Shown one piece after another: positions 50,225-61,393 of a stretch of 64,000 nucleotides of DNA. Where the stretch lies: assembly GCA_013396525.1 (NCBI GenBank), contig VWYX01001137.1:62001-126000 (forward strand), in the 5' to 3' direction. This stretch comes from Chaetorhynchus papuensis (taxonomy: Eukaryota > Chordata > Aves > Passeriformes > Rhipiduridae). Both the position numbers and the translations under genes were made by a program. The notes under the pieces were generated by a model. That model saw only the letters and a list, made by a program, of their open reading frames with translations, did not search any database and was not told where the DNA came from. Position 1 is the stretch's first letter, and every line of letters starts with the position of its first letter.

Positions 50225-53200
50225 GCCATTAAAATGCAAATAATATTTCAGTCATTGAATTACTGATTTAATCCAAAGAAAGACTGTGGGTTTTTTGGGT
50301 CCAAATTTTGCCCATAACAGCAGAAAGGCCAGACAGAATAATGCTGCTTAAGTAAAGGGAGGTACTTCTATGCATAGCTGCAGGTTAGGACAAGTAAACT
50401 TTATTGTGCCTTCTTTTGTTGCTGATGGTAATCAGGACATTCATATTAGCCTGACAAAAACAAAAAATCAACTGGAGGCTTTCTGAAGTAACTTAAAGAA
50501 CACTTTCTTTTCTGAGGGAGAAAGGGAGCCTGATCTAACTGGTAAAGCTTATAATCAGTGTGTCTGGCTTATTGTCTCAGGCACTGCCACAGGCAGCCTT
50601 AGATCAGTTTGAGAAAGCCACAGTACAACCCGTTTTACTACACTTGCTTACAAAGTGAATTGTACTGTGTTGGTGTAGTACAGTATTCCCACAAAATCTT
50701 TCAGTTTCCATATTCCTAAAGTGTCAGTAATTTCTTCTTACTCTACTGATGTATTTAGCTGGACACTGTTTCAGCTGCCTCTACGTCTTTCCTCCATGGG
50801 CAGCACTGCAGTTGGGAGAGCGTGATTAATATAAAACTGGTTCAAATTTTTGAGGGCTTCTTTGTAGTTCCTTGTTTTAAAAAAGGCAACTAAAGTATGA
50901 CTGAAAGGCGACAACCATTTGGCTGTCCCACTGCTGAAAACATGGGAGTAAACTTGCATACTGGAAAGTATGAGTTCAGCTAATCTTTTTCTATATAATT
51001 TAGTTAAAGACTGCAAGCTGTGAAGTTCTTCATTTTGCTGTCTTGTATATGTGATTTGTGCAAACTTCATTAGCTCACAACAGCAGGTTTGCAAGTGGAA
51101 ATGATTGTCCTGTCAAACCTTTGGGCCACAGTCATGTAATCTGGTTGTAAACCAAGAGTTTTGTGGGTAAAGACAACCTCTGCGGTTGTCTGAACATATA
51201 TGTTGAGCAGGTTCCCATGCATGGAAGTTACCTTTGCAACTTAGTTATATCAGCTTCAGTCCAGTGACCTCTTTGGAAATGTGTCTCCTGCATGATTTAT
51301 TTGCTAAGTGGCTTAAATATCTCTTTAAATATAAAACTAGGAAAATCTCAGTTAGTTCTTTTTTTTTCAGTGACTGGGGGTTTTTACTACCTTTCCCCCA
51401 GAACAGTAGCACTTCCATTATCATCTGACTGTACTCTCTTCTCAGATGAGCTCTCTCTGCCAAGAGCAGAGCCCTGTACTCAAGACTGAACTTTAGAAAC
51501 ACTACGTGGAAAAGGTGCAATGAAATCTTCTGTATGTGGGATTTCCCATTTCTTGAAATCAAAAATGGGGCTATGTTTGTGTGAACATTGTTACTTTAAA
51601 GAAGTATTTTCAAAGAAAGGTGCCTGGCAACGTTGGTTGTAATTTCAAAAGAGAACGGCAAATGCATTGCGTTCCTGTGGAGGAAGCCAGCTGATTGTCA
51701 TGAAGAAGATATGCTGGTGTTCAGACTGGTAGAGAGGTTTGCAGTAACACTGCTGTGGTGAGCTGAGATCTGGAGGGGATTCTCAAGTTGCTCTTCAAAG
51801 TATCTCAGCACTGGAACCTGGTGAACTGGTTCCCCATGTGTCTTGACTATGGGGTTATCTAGCCAGCTTGGTGAGAGTGAGTCAGGATATCTGGTCCTCA
51901 CTGGATCATTGGTCTGAGCCACAACCCCTGTCAAAGATAAAAAGAAAACACTTTGAGGCATGCTGAACGTTTCAAAGGCAGTAGTGGACCCATTCTCCTG
52001 ATCCACAGGCATTTTGCTTCCACTTTGGAGTTTTAGTAACAAAATACATAATAACAGAATGTGGTTTGTGATGTCACAGTAGAAATTGTAACAGTGGTAG
52101 AAAAGTGTTTAACCATAGTAATTTTCATTGAAAACTGGAAATGGTAGGGACATCATTAGAGCAAAATGGCTGTTTGTTTCAGGGCCACCAAATCCTGTGG
52201 AAAGACTGGGGTTTTTTTTCTTTGTTTCATATTAGATGCTGATTAGCTGTCTTTATTTATATCCATGGGTCAGGTCTGGACTGTGATTCTCATCTAGGGA
52301 TGAATGATGTAGAAGGTCTCTTGACTTCCTTTGTGGCTGCTGGTGTCCCGAGGTCAGGAGTCACTCTTGAGGGCTCAGAAGCGCCCTGCCATCCTTATCA
52401 CTGGCTGGATCATTTCATTTGGGATGCAGCTAGTCACCAACAAAATCTCTTGCGATGGGGATTTTCTTCCTGTGAATTCAGAACTGCTCTGTTGTGTCAC
52501 TTGGTGTCAATGTAGCATTTGAAACAGGTTGAGAGGGGCACAGAACAGAAGGACTGTTAATTGCCAGGTCATGGTTTCTGTTATGGGGTCTGTCTAACCA
52601 TATGAATGGGATGTGCCAGTGTTTGCTATTGGTGTCACTCTGCTGTTGTGTCACACAAATGCAGTGTCACTCTGCTAAGACTTTTGGGGTGTAGCTCAGA
52701 AACTTGGCTCTGCAGAACTGTAAGTTAACAGTGTGTGTTGCCAGCTTCACCACACAATGGGAAGAGTGATCCCACTTTCCTTTAATTAAAGTGCTTAAAG
52801 CAAAAAGATAAGCTAAACAGTTCTTTAGCAATAACATAAATAAAAGCACTAGTAGGTTTTCAACATGAATGCTGAAGAAATAATGGTTTAAAATGAAAGC
52901 AACCCCTAGCTTGGGTGCAGACTGCATCTTCTCCTTGTTCTGAGTTCTGGACTCACTGATTGTATCCGCTTCCTTTACCAAGCAGAGGTCCCATCATTTT
53001 TGAGAGGCCTGTTCTTGTCTGGATGTAATCCACCAACATCTGAAATTCTTTGTGCACCACTGACCAGGTAGAAAGTTCAAATTCGCATGCATGAGGAAAC
53101 TACTGATCCATTTACATGATAAACCACAATCACTCTGGTTTTATGTAGTTAGTTAGAAGATAGTGATATATTCTGCCATAGTAATTGCATATAGACTGTC

Positions 53201-56200
53201 TTTTTTCTCCCTTCCTCCTAATCTTCTCTCCCATTTTATTACCTCAGTTTATATTTTGTGTCTCTTTCACCCCATCTATCAGTCTGAAAGTGCTGTATCT
53301 ACTGCACACCTATGTTTATTTTCTGTTGAGACATCCAAATTCTAAAAATCTAAACCAATTGTTAACAGGTAATCTGCTCATCTGGAAGCCAATAATTTTT
53401 TTAGCATCAGGTTGAAGACTATATTCTTCCCCAGAGAAAAGACATATATATTGATGTGTTTATGCTTTGCAGTAATAATATTTGTCCATGTGAGAAAGTG
53501 TGAAGTTTTTTTCTCCTGCCACACCATATGGCTTATGACTATTTACAATCCAAACAGTAACAGCTGCTGCTGTGTAAGAGAATCCATTCCTCTGAGCTGG
53601 AGATGAGTTGAGTAGGGAATGACAAAGTGTGCGTCCACAGATGTATTCCAAATATCCTCATTTACCACTCAACATCGTGTCTATCTTTCTCCTCTTGGAA
53701 ACCATTGGAGCTTTTTCTTATATTCATAGCTGTTGTAGAGAGCTTTGAGAGCTTTGTTTAGGAGTTCGGGAACAGACAGGGAAGCTGCGTTCGATAATGA
53801 CTGTCCAAATGGGAGAAGGGAGGGACATTCCGGTTGGGTGCTCAGCAAAATGAAAAGATGAATCATGCTCTTAACACCTTTCAAAGAAAAACCAATTGAC
53901 TCTCTAAATTGTTGACTATCCTAATCAATAAATTAGAACTTTCTAGTTGGAAGGATAAACCAGGTAGTCTCTAGAACTTTAAAATATGTGTCATTTCATG
54001 CCCTTCATTGATGGCATGCTTAAAGCTTGGAATTCCATATTACAAAGATGTATTTTGCATTCCCTAGACAGTATCAGTCATTTTGGATTCCTGTCAATTA
54101 CCTGTTTGAACCACTTTTCTTTCCTGCATTTTTCTGCTGGCCATTTTGGTAGCTCCTCGATTTTTGTATCAGGCGTTGTAAGAAAAGACCTTCCATTGTC
54201 AGTCCTTCCTGTCAACAGCAGGAGGACAGTTTCCAGACATTACACAAGTGATCTACATGCCTGGCCTTTACCTATAGTGCTCTCATTGAAAATAGCATTT
54301 CAACCACGTCCATGCCTGTCAGCAGGTTCTCCCATATTTGCACCAAGTTGTTCATGTACCTGCTCTTTCCCAATAGATTAGACATTTGGCACATTATATT
54401 TGTTATGACTTACCTCACAAAAGCATATTCCAGGGAGGATGAAATGTTCAGCAGGGTATTCCCTGGACATGTTCTTCCTGTCACACAATAATCTAGCAAA
54501 GCTCATTAGCAAAGAAGAATTGCACGTTTCTTGCAGTGGTTGCTTTATCTGCCATGAAGGTTTGCTGGTAAGTAAAGCCCACTGGATTTTGTCCGACTTC
54601 AGAATGCGTTGAAAGGGGGCTATGAACAGAAGTGAACACACCTTCTAGCAGCATTTTCTGTTACACTGAACCCTTCTAATTGAAAAGCAGTAAAATTAAA
54701 TCAGATTAATTCCCTCACAGCATATAATGATATATAACATTTGCATTTGGGGTTTTTTAATGTATCTGTAGTAGTCTTGTGCCAGTGGGAATTTTTCATG
54801 TCAAGGCTACAGCTACCATAGAAACAAAAGAACTGAGAGGAACTTTCTGAGCTTTACTGGTAGTTAGGCTGGCAACCCCAAACCTCACTGCTTCAGCAGC
54901 CCTTTAATTTAGATGCCCCTGTGGTCATCTCACAGAGACATGTTTTTAACTTAAATCCCTCTTCTTGTTGTGAGCGAGTCTCTATCTCAGACTCCACTTA
55001 CTAAGGTTGACAGCCTCTGCTCCTCTCCTCACGTACAATGGATGCTCTGCTCCCATGATTACACTGCCTGCTTACAATTCCTCTGTCATGGCTGTGCGCT
55101 GACCAGAAGGGTTGTGGAGACCCCACAGGAATGAATACACCCTTGTGACCAGTGAGAATGACCTGTAGCACACATTCCATGTGCCATTTCAGCGTATAAG
55201 TGAAGTGGAACTCCAGGTAGATACAGATCAAATTCCTTTATTGCCCAAGCAATGCTGCTTGTATTTAAGGAGAAATCTTTATAAATCTAAGGACTGTCAT
55301 ATGGCACTGTGTAGTTGTGAGTCCATAATTCATGTGCTGAGTCAGCCCATTCGCATGTGAAGAAAGGAGTTACTTGAGAACGTGCTCCTTGGTGTGAATT
55401 TCATCTTGCTTGTCACAGATAAAATGAAATTACCAGAAATATTTGTATCAAAAGCCGTAAGTGCAGGCTTAATCTACATCAGTGTTACAGCAAAGAAGTT
55501 CTAACATATTCCTACCAGAAAAAAAATGTTGATAGGTGCCATTTTCTCCCCCATTTCTGCTTCACTAGAAGAAAAAAATTACTTCAGCTTCCTTGGTTGA
55601 ATGCAGCTGTGCCCAGATTAAACTTGGAACTGCATGGAGAGAAATCAATATAAAACAACTGACAACAAAAATGGCAGATGGGAAGAATTTCTCTGTATAA
55701 ACTACAGCTATGTTTTGTCATGGCCTTTGCTTGCCAAAGCTGTTCTGTGAGCAGTAACAATGGGTTGCATAAACAAATTTAAGGGATTGATGGAATTTGA
55801 TTTCATGCTTTGTTCTTGCTAGCTGTCTGCTGTGTTAAGCAGAGAATCCATTTCAATACTCACTATGCAAAATTCTAGAAACAGCTGTGAGTATTTACTT
55901 CTAGAGTGCTGCCTAGGGATAGCTGAGTTTCTTGGCAACTTTGTGTTAGAGCAATCAGTGTCAAGACATCACCTGGAGAATAAAATTATTTTGCTGACCT
56001 CTGACATGATTTGATGCCTTCAATACCAGATACTGAAGCCTCTGCTCTTCGTCCAACCCTGCTCTTATTTAATACAAAACTGAAATGAGAATTTGCTGTT
56101 GAAAGCTGTCTCTGCTTCCTAGCAGGGAACCCATGAGTGGAGACTGAATTTACACTCATTCCTTTCTGCTGCCCCATGGCTCTGGAAGCAGTGTAGAAAT

Positions 56201-56446
56201 AAATTGCAGAGGGTCTGTGCTTTACTACCAGCTTTATAAGCCAGTGAAATGTGCCTCTCCTGCACAGTCAGCCTTGCACACTAAAATTGCTTCGCTTTGG
56301 GACTTCATAGGTGTTGTCTGCATTTTGGCTTCAGACCAGCAAGCTAGAATCTCAGAGAGTAATCTCTCAAATCCCGTACACTTGCTTAGCATAGCAAGTT
56401 AGAGCAAGAAGCTGTGTTTGGACAGCATCCCAGTGAGACAGACACC

Positions 56447-56614
56447 ATGGAAAGTATGGAACCAGTTAATGTCAGAAACCTGTACCTTGATGTGAATCCT
56501 AGTGCTACTGAAGCACACCTCTCAGAAACCTCCTTCTGGAGATTGGACTCGTTTATTTGCCCAGAGACCTCTGCGAGGACCCAAGTGAGAGATCTGAATG
56601 CACTTAGGCAATAA
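56447..56614 (+). other. Candidate 55-codon ORF with ideal Kozak context
   Basis: GACACCATGG places the ATG at 56447 in near-ideal initiation context. The frame is also open upstream to an ATG at 56414. The product is acidic and ordinary-looking (MESMEPVNVRNLYLDVNPS...), unlike the Cys/Leu/Ser-rich chance frames elsewhere. A donor-like CCCAA|GTGAGA (GT at 56585-56586) lies near its end. I do not recognise it and see no clear upstream acceptor. It overlaps the long minus-strand frame 56522-57193. Confidence 0.12.
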
Positions 56615-57193
56615 CCTTGTGAAAGCACACCCAGTAGCATCAGGCAAGCACCTCCAACAGCGACTGTATGGTTTTTCCTGCCATGCCAGAAAAGACTGAG
56701 CAAGGGATGAGGTAAAAGGGCATGTGAGGAGGTCTTCTCTCTGCATCCTACTCAAAAGCAAGAAAAAGGCCTGCTCCCTCCATCTCCTGTGTGTAAGGGA
56801 TCTTCTTTCCTGTGCTTCCACAGGCTGATGATATGAGGGCTCATTTTGTTGGGAAATACAAGGTAGGGATAGTAAGACAATTTGACAGCAGAATCTTACA
56901 AGAAAAGAATTAAAGTGCAAATCCTGTGTCTTCCTCCTTTCCCCTGCAGAAGTGCCCCCTCTTAGCTCTGCCAAAGAGCAGGGATGCCAGCAGCAGGGAA
57001 AGCTCAGCAGTGCTGAGACTCTGAGAGCCTCAGGGAGCCTCAGGCCCCACTGTACCATAGGAGAAGCATTTTGGGCCATTTCCCCCAGCGTGGCTGTCAC
57101 TCCGTATCTCGATGGCACAAAACAGTCAATCAGTGGCCCAAGTGATGGTCTGACAGGCTGAGAGCTGTGCTCAGGCAGACAGGAAGACTTCAA
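56522..57193 (-). other. Longest ORF in the window (223 codons), unrecognised
   Basis: It is open from an ATG at 57193 to a stop at 56522. The translation is rich in Leu, Ser, Cys, Arg and Pro, with no signal peptide, transmembrane segment, repeat or motif I recognise, and with no homology I can name. That composition is usual for chance frames in moderately GC-rich noncoding DNA. A length of 223 codons is somewhat more than expected by chance in 64 kb, so it is recorded as an unsupported candidate. Confidence 0.1.
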
Positions 57194-57349
57194 GCATCTG
57201 CATGATCTGCTTTAATGCAGGCCATTTTAGATTTAAAATGCACTTGAACCATCATCCTAGATTAATTCCTGCAGCATGAATTGCGCTTTATAGTGCCATT
57301 GATCTCGTTATTTCTTCAATTTCATTCTTTTTACTGTGAATTTTATCTG

Positions 57350-57366
57350 AAAAAAAAAAAAAAAAA
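57350..57366. repeat. A17 run
   Basis: Seventeen consecutive A follow 'ttttatctg'. It has no associated retroelement sequence. Confidence 0.9.
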
Positions 57367-58176
57367 TTACTGTTCCTCACTTTGTTCTGTCATTGGATGA
57401 ACTTACTTTCTCCAATACCTTTACTAAACCAGTGGTGCAGATCCTCTGTTAAAAACCTGTAGCTGTTACAAGAATTTTGAATGTACATCTACAAAACCCA
57501 TCTTTTGCCTCTTGATTTAATAGTCTTCTAAGCCATTACTTCAAAAAGGGATGTTGCCTATTTTTTATTTCTCAGGTTCAGTAGTTAGTGATAAATGAAT
57601 CTCAAGAGAGAAAATAGCTGAAGATGATGAATAGAGAAAAATGTTCATTATTAGCTCAGGCAGAAAATGAATCCCTTTTCAGAAATTCAGGAAGTTGATA
57701 ATAGTGGATTTTTTTTTTTTATATAGATGATTACCCTCATGACAAATCTATCACTATGCCTTCTCAAACAAGTATGATATGTTTTGTCTTTTTTTTTTCC
57801 ACTTGACAAGGGAATTCATGACATAATGTCACCCTGTTGGAAAATGTGTATGTTTCTGGTAATTACTGGAAATGATGATGTTCTTAATTTCCATATTATG
57901 CAGGGTGGTTGTGATTAAAAAGTTAGACATTGACATGCAAGAAAGCACTGGGATAAGTCAGTTTATTTCTCCTAGCTGTAGCAGACATTTCTCTGTGAGG
58001 AGACACACTACCACTCGTGTGCTTTTTTTAACTGTTTAACAGCAATCCCTGTACAAAGCAGAGCTGTGATGAGATGCTGAATTTCTCTGCCATCTGCAGT
58101 GGATGTACACCATCCCTCATGTAAACGTGTTCAGGAACTCTTGAGGTACTTTTTTACTATTGCCACACAAAGCAAG

Positions 58177-58189
58177 AAAAAAAAAAAAA
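58177..58189. repeat. A13 run
   Basis: A simple A run inside 'aagcaag...gaactg', with no associated element. Confidence 0.85.
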
Positions 58190-61147
58190 GAACTGTCTTC
58201 TTCCCATTTCCCAGTCTATATGTTTTATTTTCAGAGACATGGAGGTGAAACTTCATCTAAGCACCTCCGCCCACAGTGACGTGCTGCAGTGGAAACTCAG
58301 GCAGAGAACGAGGTGTCAAGGTGTCCTTCTTATCTGTAAATCAAAACAGGATCTCTGCCTTCTCAGACTTACCCTGCCTTTGGACTTCATTTAGTATTTC
58401 TCTCCAAATTGCTCTGTGAAAAAGCCAAAGCCAAGGGTGGCAGAACCACTCTGTCACCATGTGCACTGGTCACTCCTTGCACTTAAAGAGTGAGGTCAGA
58501 GCTTGTGTTAAATCTTGCCCGGCCCTTTATAGCTCCTCAGCCACATTTAACGTGTCACATCTGGCCACCCTTAGGCGCGGTCGGCATCTTTATTCAAAAT
58601 GTGCGATGGAATGCTTACCTAAAACGTTTGCCAAACTAAAAAAAGTGCAACAAAGCCAAGATTGAAGGTTCCCTTGGGAAATGGAAGGAGAGGCTGGCAG
58701 CAGGGGTGCTTCTGAAAACTGCTGGGAGAGACGTATTCAGTAAAGGAGGAGGAATCAGAAGCAGGGAGGATCCTCTCACCAGTATGTCAGAACAAGGCAA
58801 GGTGTGGATTAGTGGGTTGCTGCAACACAGACAAATCCTGAGAGCTTTCTGAACTTAGAAAAGGGGTTTTTTCTGACTACTCGTGGTAGAGAAGTAATCC
58901 TTTAATGCAGTGAGAATTTATAGTATTGCAACACATTTTTCATTCTCCAAGTAGGAGGAAAAGCCTAACTCCTGAGAAGCATTATAAATTTACAAACTAA
59001 AAGTAATTAAATAAAAAATGAATCACAGTATCTCTTTGTGTTTTCTGTCCCTTTCCCTTCCATTCTGCACCTTGTTTTGCCAGGTTTTTTTCCATCTAAA
59101 ATTGCTAATCCTTAAAAAATTATTGCCGTGGAAAATACAAATTTCTGCAGTGAGTGGTGTTCTTGGTAAATTGAAATATTTTATAAAAATAGGATGTCTT
59201 TATTGAAAAAATTTGCAGTTGACTCAACTTTACTCTTGAAAATAGTCCCTTTAAATCCATGTAGAATGCAAGTAAAGGCCCCTTGGTAGTCTCTTTCCCT
59301 GGTTAAGGTTATGGTTAAGGAGTTTGGGCTCAAAACACAAGATGAAAACCTGTTATATAGACCAGACTACAGTATGATCTAGGTTGAGCAATGGCACATT
59401 CTAGCATGTGGCCCAAAGCATTCCAAAATTCCCTGTCCAGGGGGAAAGGAAGAGCCAAGAAACTTTGTGTTAAGTGCCTAGATTGATTCCAGGAAGCCAC
59501 TGTGTTATAATTGAATGATTGATAAAGGAATAACACACTATAAAATTATGTGAAAAGGATGAATACTGTTCAAAAAGATTACTATGCTAATAAAGGGCAG
59601 GTTTTGCTCTGAACTAATTATAAAATCCACCTCCTGTAAATGACTGAATAGGCTCAAGTTGCTTCTTCCTAGAATTTCTTTGCTGTTGGTTATCTTTTAG
59701 CAGGAAAGCTCATTATGTGCAGTGTAGTAGTATAATGAAAAGCAATTGTCATCAGTTCAAGAGGATTTCAGTGTTTTTAATCTGACAGGCTTTCTGGCAG
59801 TTTCATTTACCTTTCAAACATGCAGAAAATGTATTTTAGATCTTGGATGCAATGTACAGAAATTTCAAGGAGATGTTTTTAGCCTGAGCAAGCACCAATC
59901 AAGAGAAGTGGAGCCCTGCACATACGCTCTGGAGGCTGATGTGTGATGATCCCTGCCTCTGCTCCAGGGTGCTACTGGATCACTTTGGCTTATTGAAAAA
60001 GCTTTTCCAGCTACAACTGACAGAAAAGGGCCTTTCTGATACGATTCCTGTGAAACTGTTAAGCACAAGGAGCTGTCAGGATGGAGTTGGTGGAAACACA
60101 GGACAGCTGAGCCAGAGAAAGTCAGACCCTCCATTCAGCCCTTAGCTAGGAAGGTAGCAGGATGCAGTTGGTACTGCATAAATAGGACAGATGTGTGGCA
60201 GCTCCCTCAAAAGGTTTCTCTTTCTCCTGCAAGACCTTTATTTTCAAAGTCACCTTGCTTTCACGCAGCTTTTGTCTGATCTCACCTCTCTCATCTAGCA
60301 TCAGAGGCCTTTTGGTCCTACCAAAGGTTGTCTAAAACTTGTGCTGCCTGGAAGAAGCCGTTCTTTATCTTTCTGAAGCATCTGTTCACCATCTAATTTC
60401 AAAGCATAGCTGAAAATCCTTTTTGTTTGTTTGCTCTTTTCCCCCATGCCAATTCTTTTAAATTTCTTAATTACTTTGTTGTTGTTGTCTAATTTGTAAA
60501 TTTTTAGATGTGGTCTTTTTTTTTTTTCTGAGAGGAAAAAGACTGCCTCAGGTGCTGCCTTATGCATGGCAACATATATCAGAAATTTATTAGTTAATAA
60601 TACTTAACCCCTTCCCCCCCACATACACACAACATCCTCATTCTGTTTAAATCAGTGTAATGATTTGGATCTCTTTTGTTTCACCTAACAAAAAAGCACA
60701 AGAAAGAAACCAGTTCTTTGAGAAGATGAAAGAGTTAATCATGATGTATTTTCACACACATCCGTTGTGATCAGTTTTTTTAACTTTTTTTTTCCCCTAA
60801 TGCTACAACTCCCCTGTCTGACAGTGGGATGCTTGTCATGACTCTGTAATTCATGGCATGCAGAGAATGTATGTGCTCCTCAGTGCATGGAAGAATAACT
60901 TTGGTTTTCCTATCCCTTCCCTTACCTTTCCTTCCACCCCACTTCTTTCTTCATCCATATTTATACCATCAGTGACAAAACAAGGAGAGTTACCTCCTAC
61001 CATTTACTTCAAGGCTTAAGAAATTGGGGTACATAACCAGTTGGGTTACACTTTCCAGTTTATGTGGATTTTTTTATTCTTTCAGTTTATAGACTGAAGT
61101 CAGGAAATGCCTTCCTCTTTCAACCAGCCACAATCCAAGGCTCTTAG

Positions 61148-61393
61148 AGAAGAAAGAGGAAGGGCAGCAAAGTTGCACTAGGGGAGGTTTAGATTGGGTA
61201 TCAGGAAAAAATATTCATGGAAAGGGTTGTAAAGCATTGGAACAGACTGCCCAGGGAAGTGGTGGAGCTACCATCCCTTGAAGTGTTCAAAGAATGCGTG
61301 GACATGGTTAAATGATGGACATGGTGCTAGCCTGATGGTTGGACTCCGTGATCTTAAAAGTCTTTCCATCCTTAAAGATGGTATGATTCCATA
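61148..61393 (+). mobile_element. CR1 LINE 3' end (+)
   Basis: Blocks match the CR1 3' region: 'aagttgcactaggggaggttt', 'agattgggtatcagg', 'gcattggaacagactgccc', 'agggaagtggtggagctacc', 'atcccttgaagtgttcaa', 'gatggttggactccgtgatctt', and the ending 'ggtatgattccata' at about 61381-61393. It is the same type as the 40 kb copy, moderately diverged and non-coding. Confidence 0.9.

Larger units (their letters stand above)
41501..61147. other. Long stretch of single-copy noncoding DNA
   Basis: I see no recognisable transposon and no confident gene in nearly 20 kb. Sub-features are a near-perfect 20-bp duplication (45323-45368), A runs (46872-46888, 57350-57366, 58177-58189), A/C and T-rich tracts (50052-50100, 50197-50224), a TG/TA microsatellite (47964-47992), and two odd open-frame loci at 46917-47174 and 56414-57193. 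The GC-richer patch 48100-48260 contains no significant frame. Confidence 0.5.

Noticed and set aside
53986..54381. 131-codon plus-strand frame with hydrophobic stretches
   Set aside because: The Phe/Leu/Ser richness comes from pyrimidine-rich DNA. No motif or conserved context is visible.
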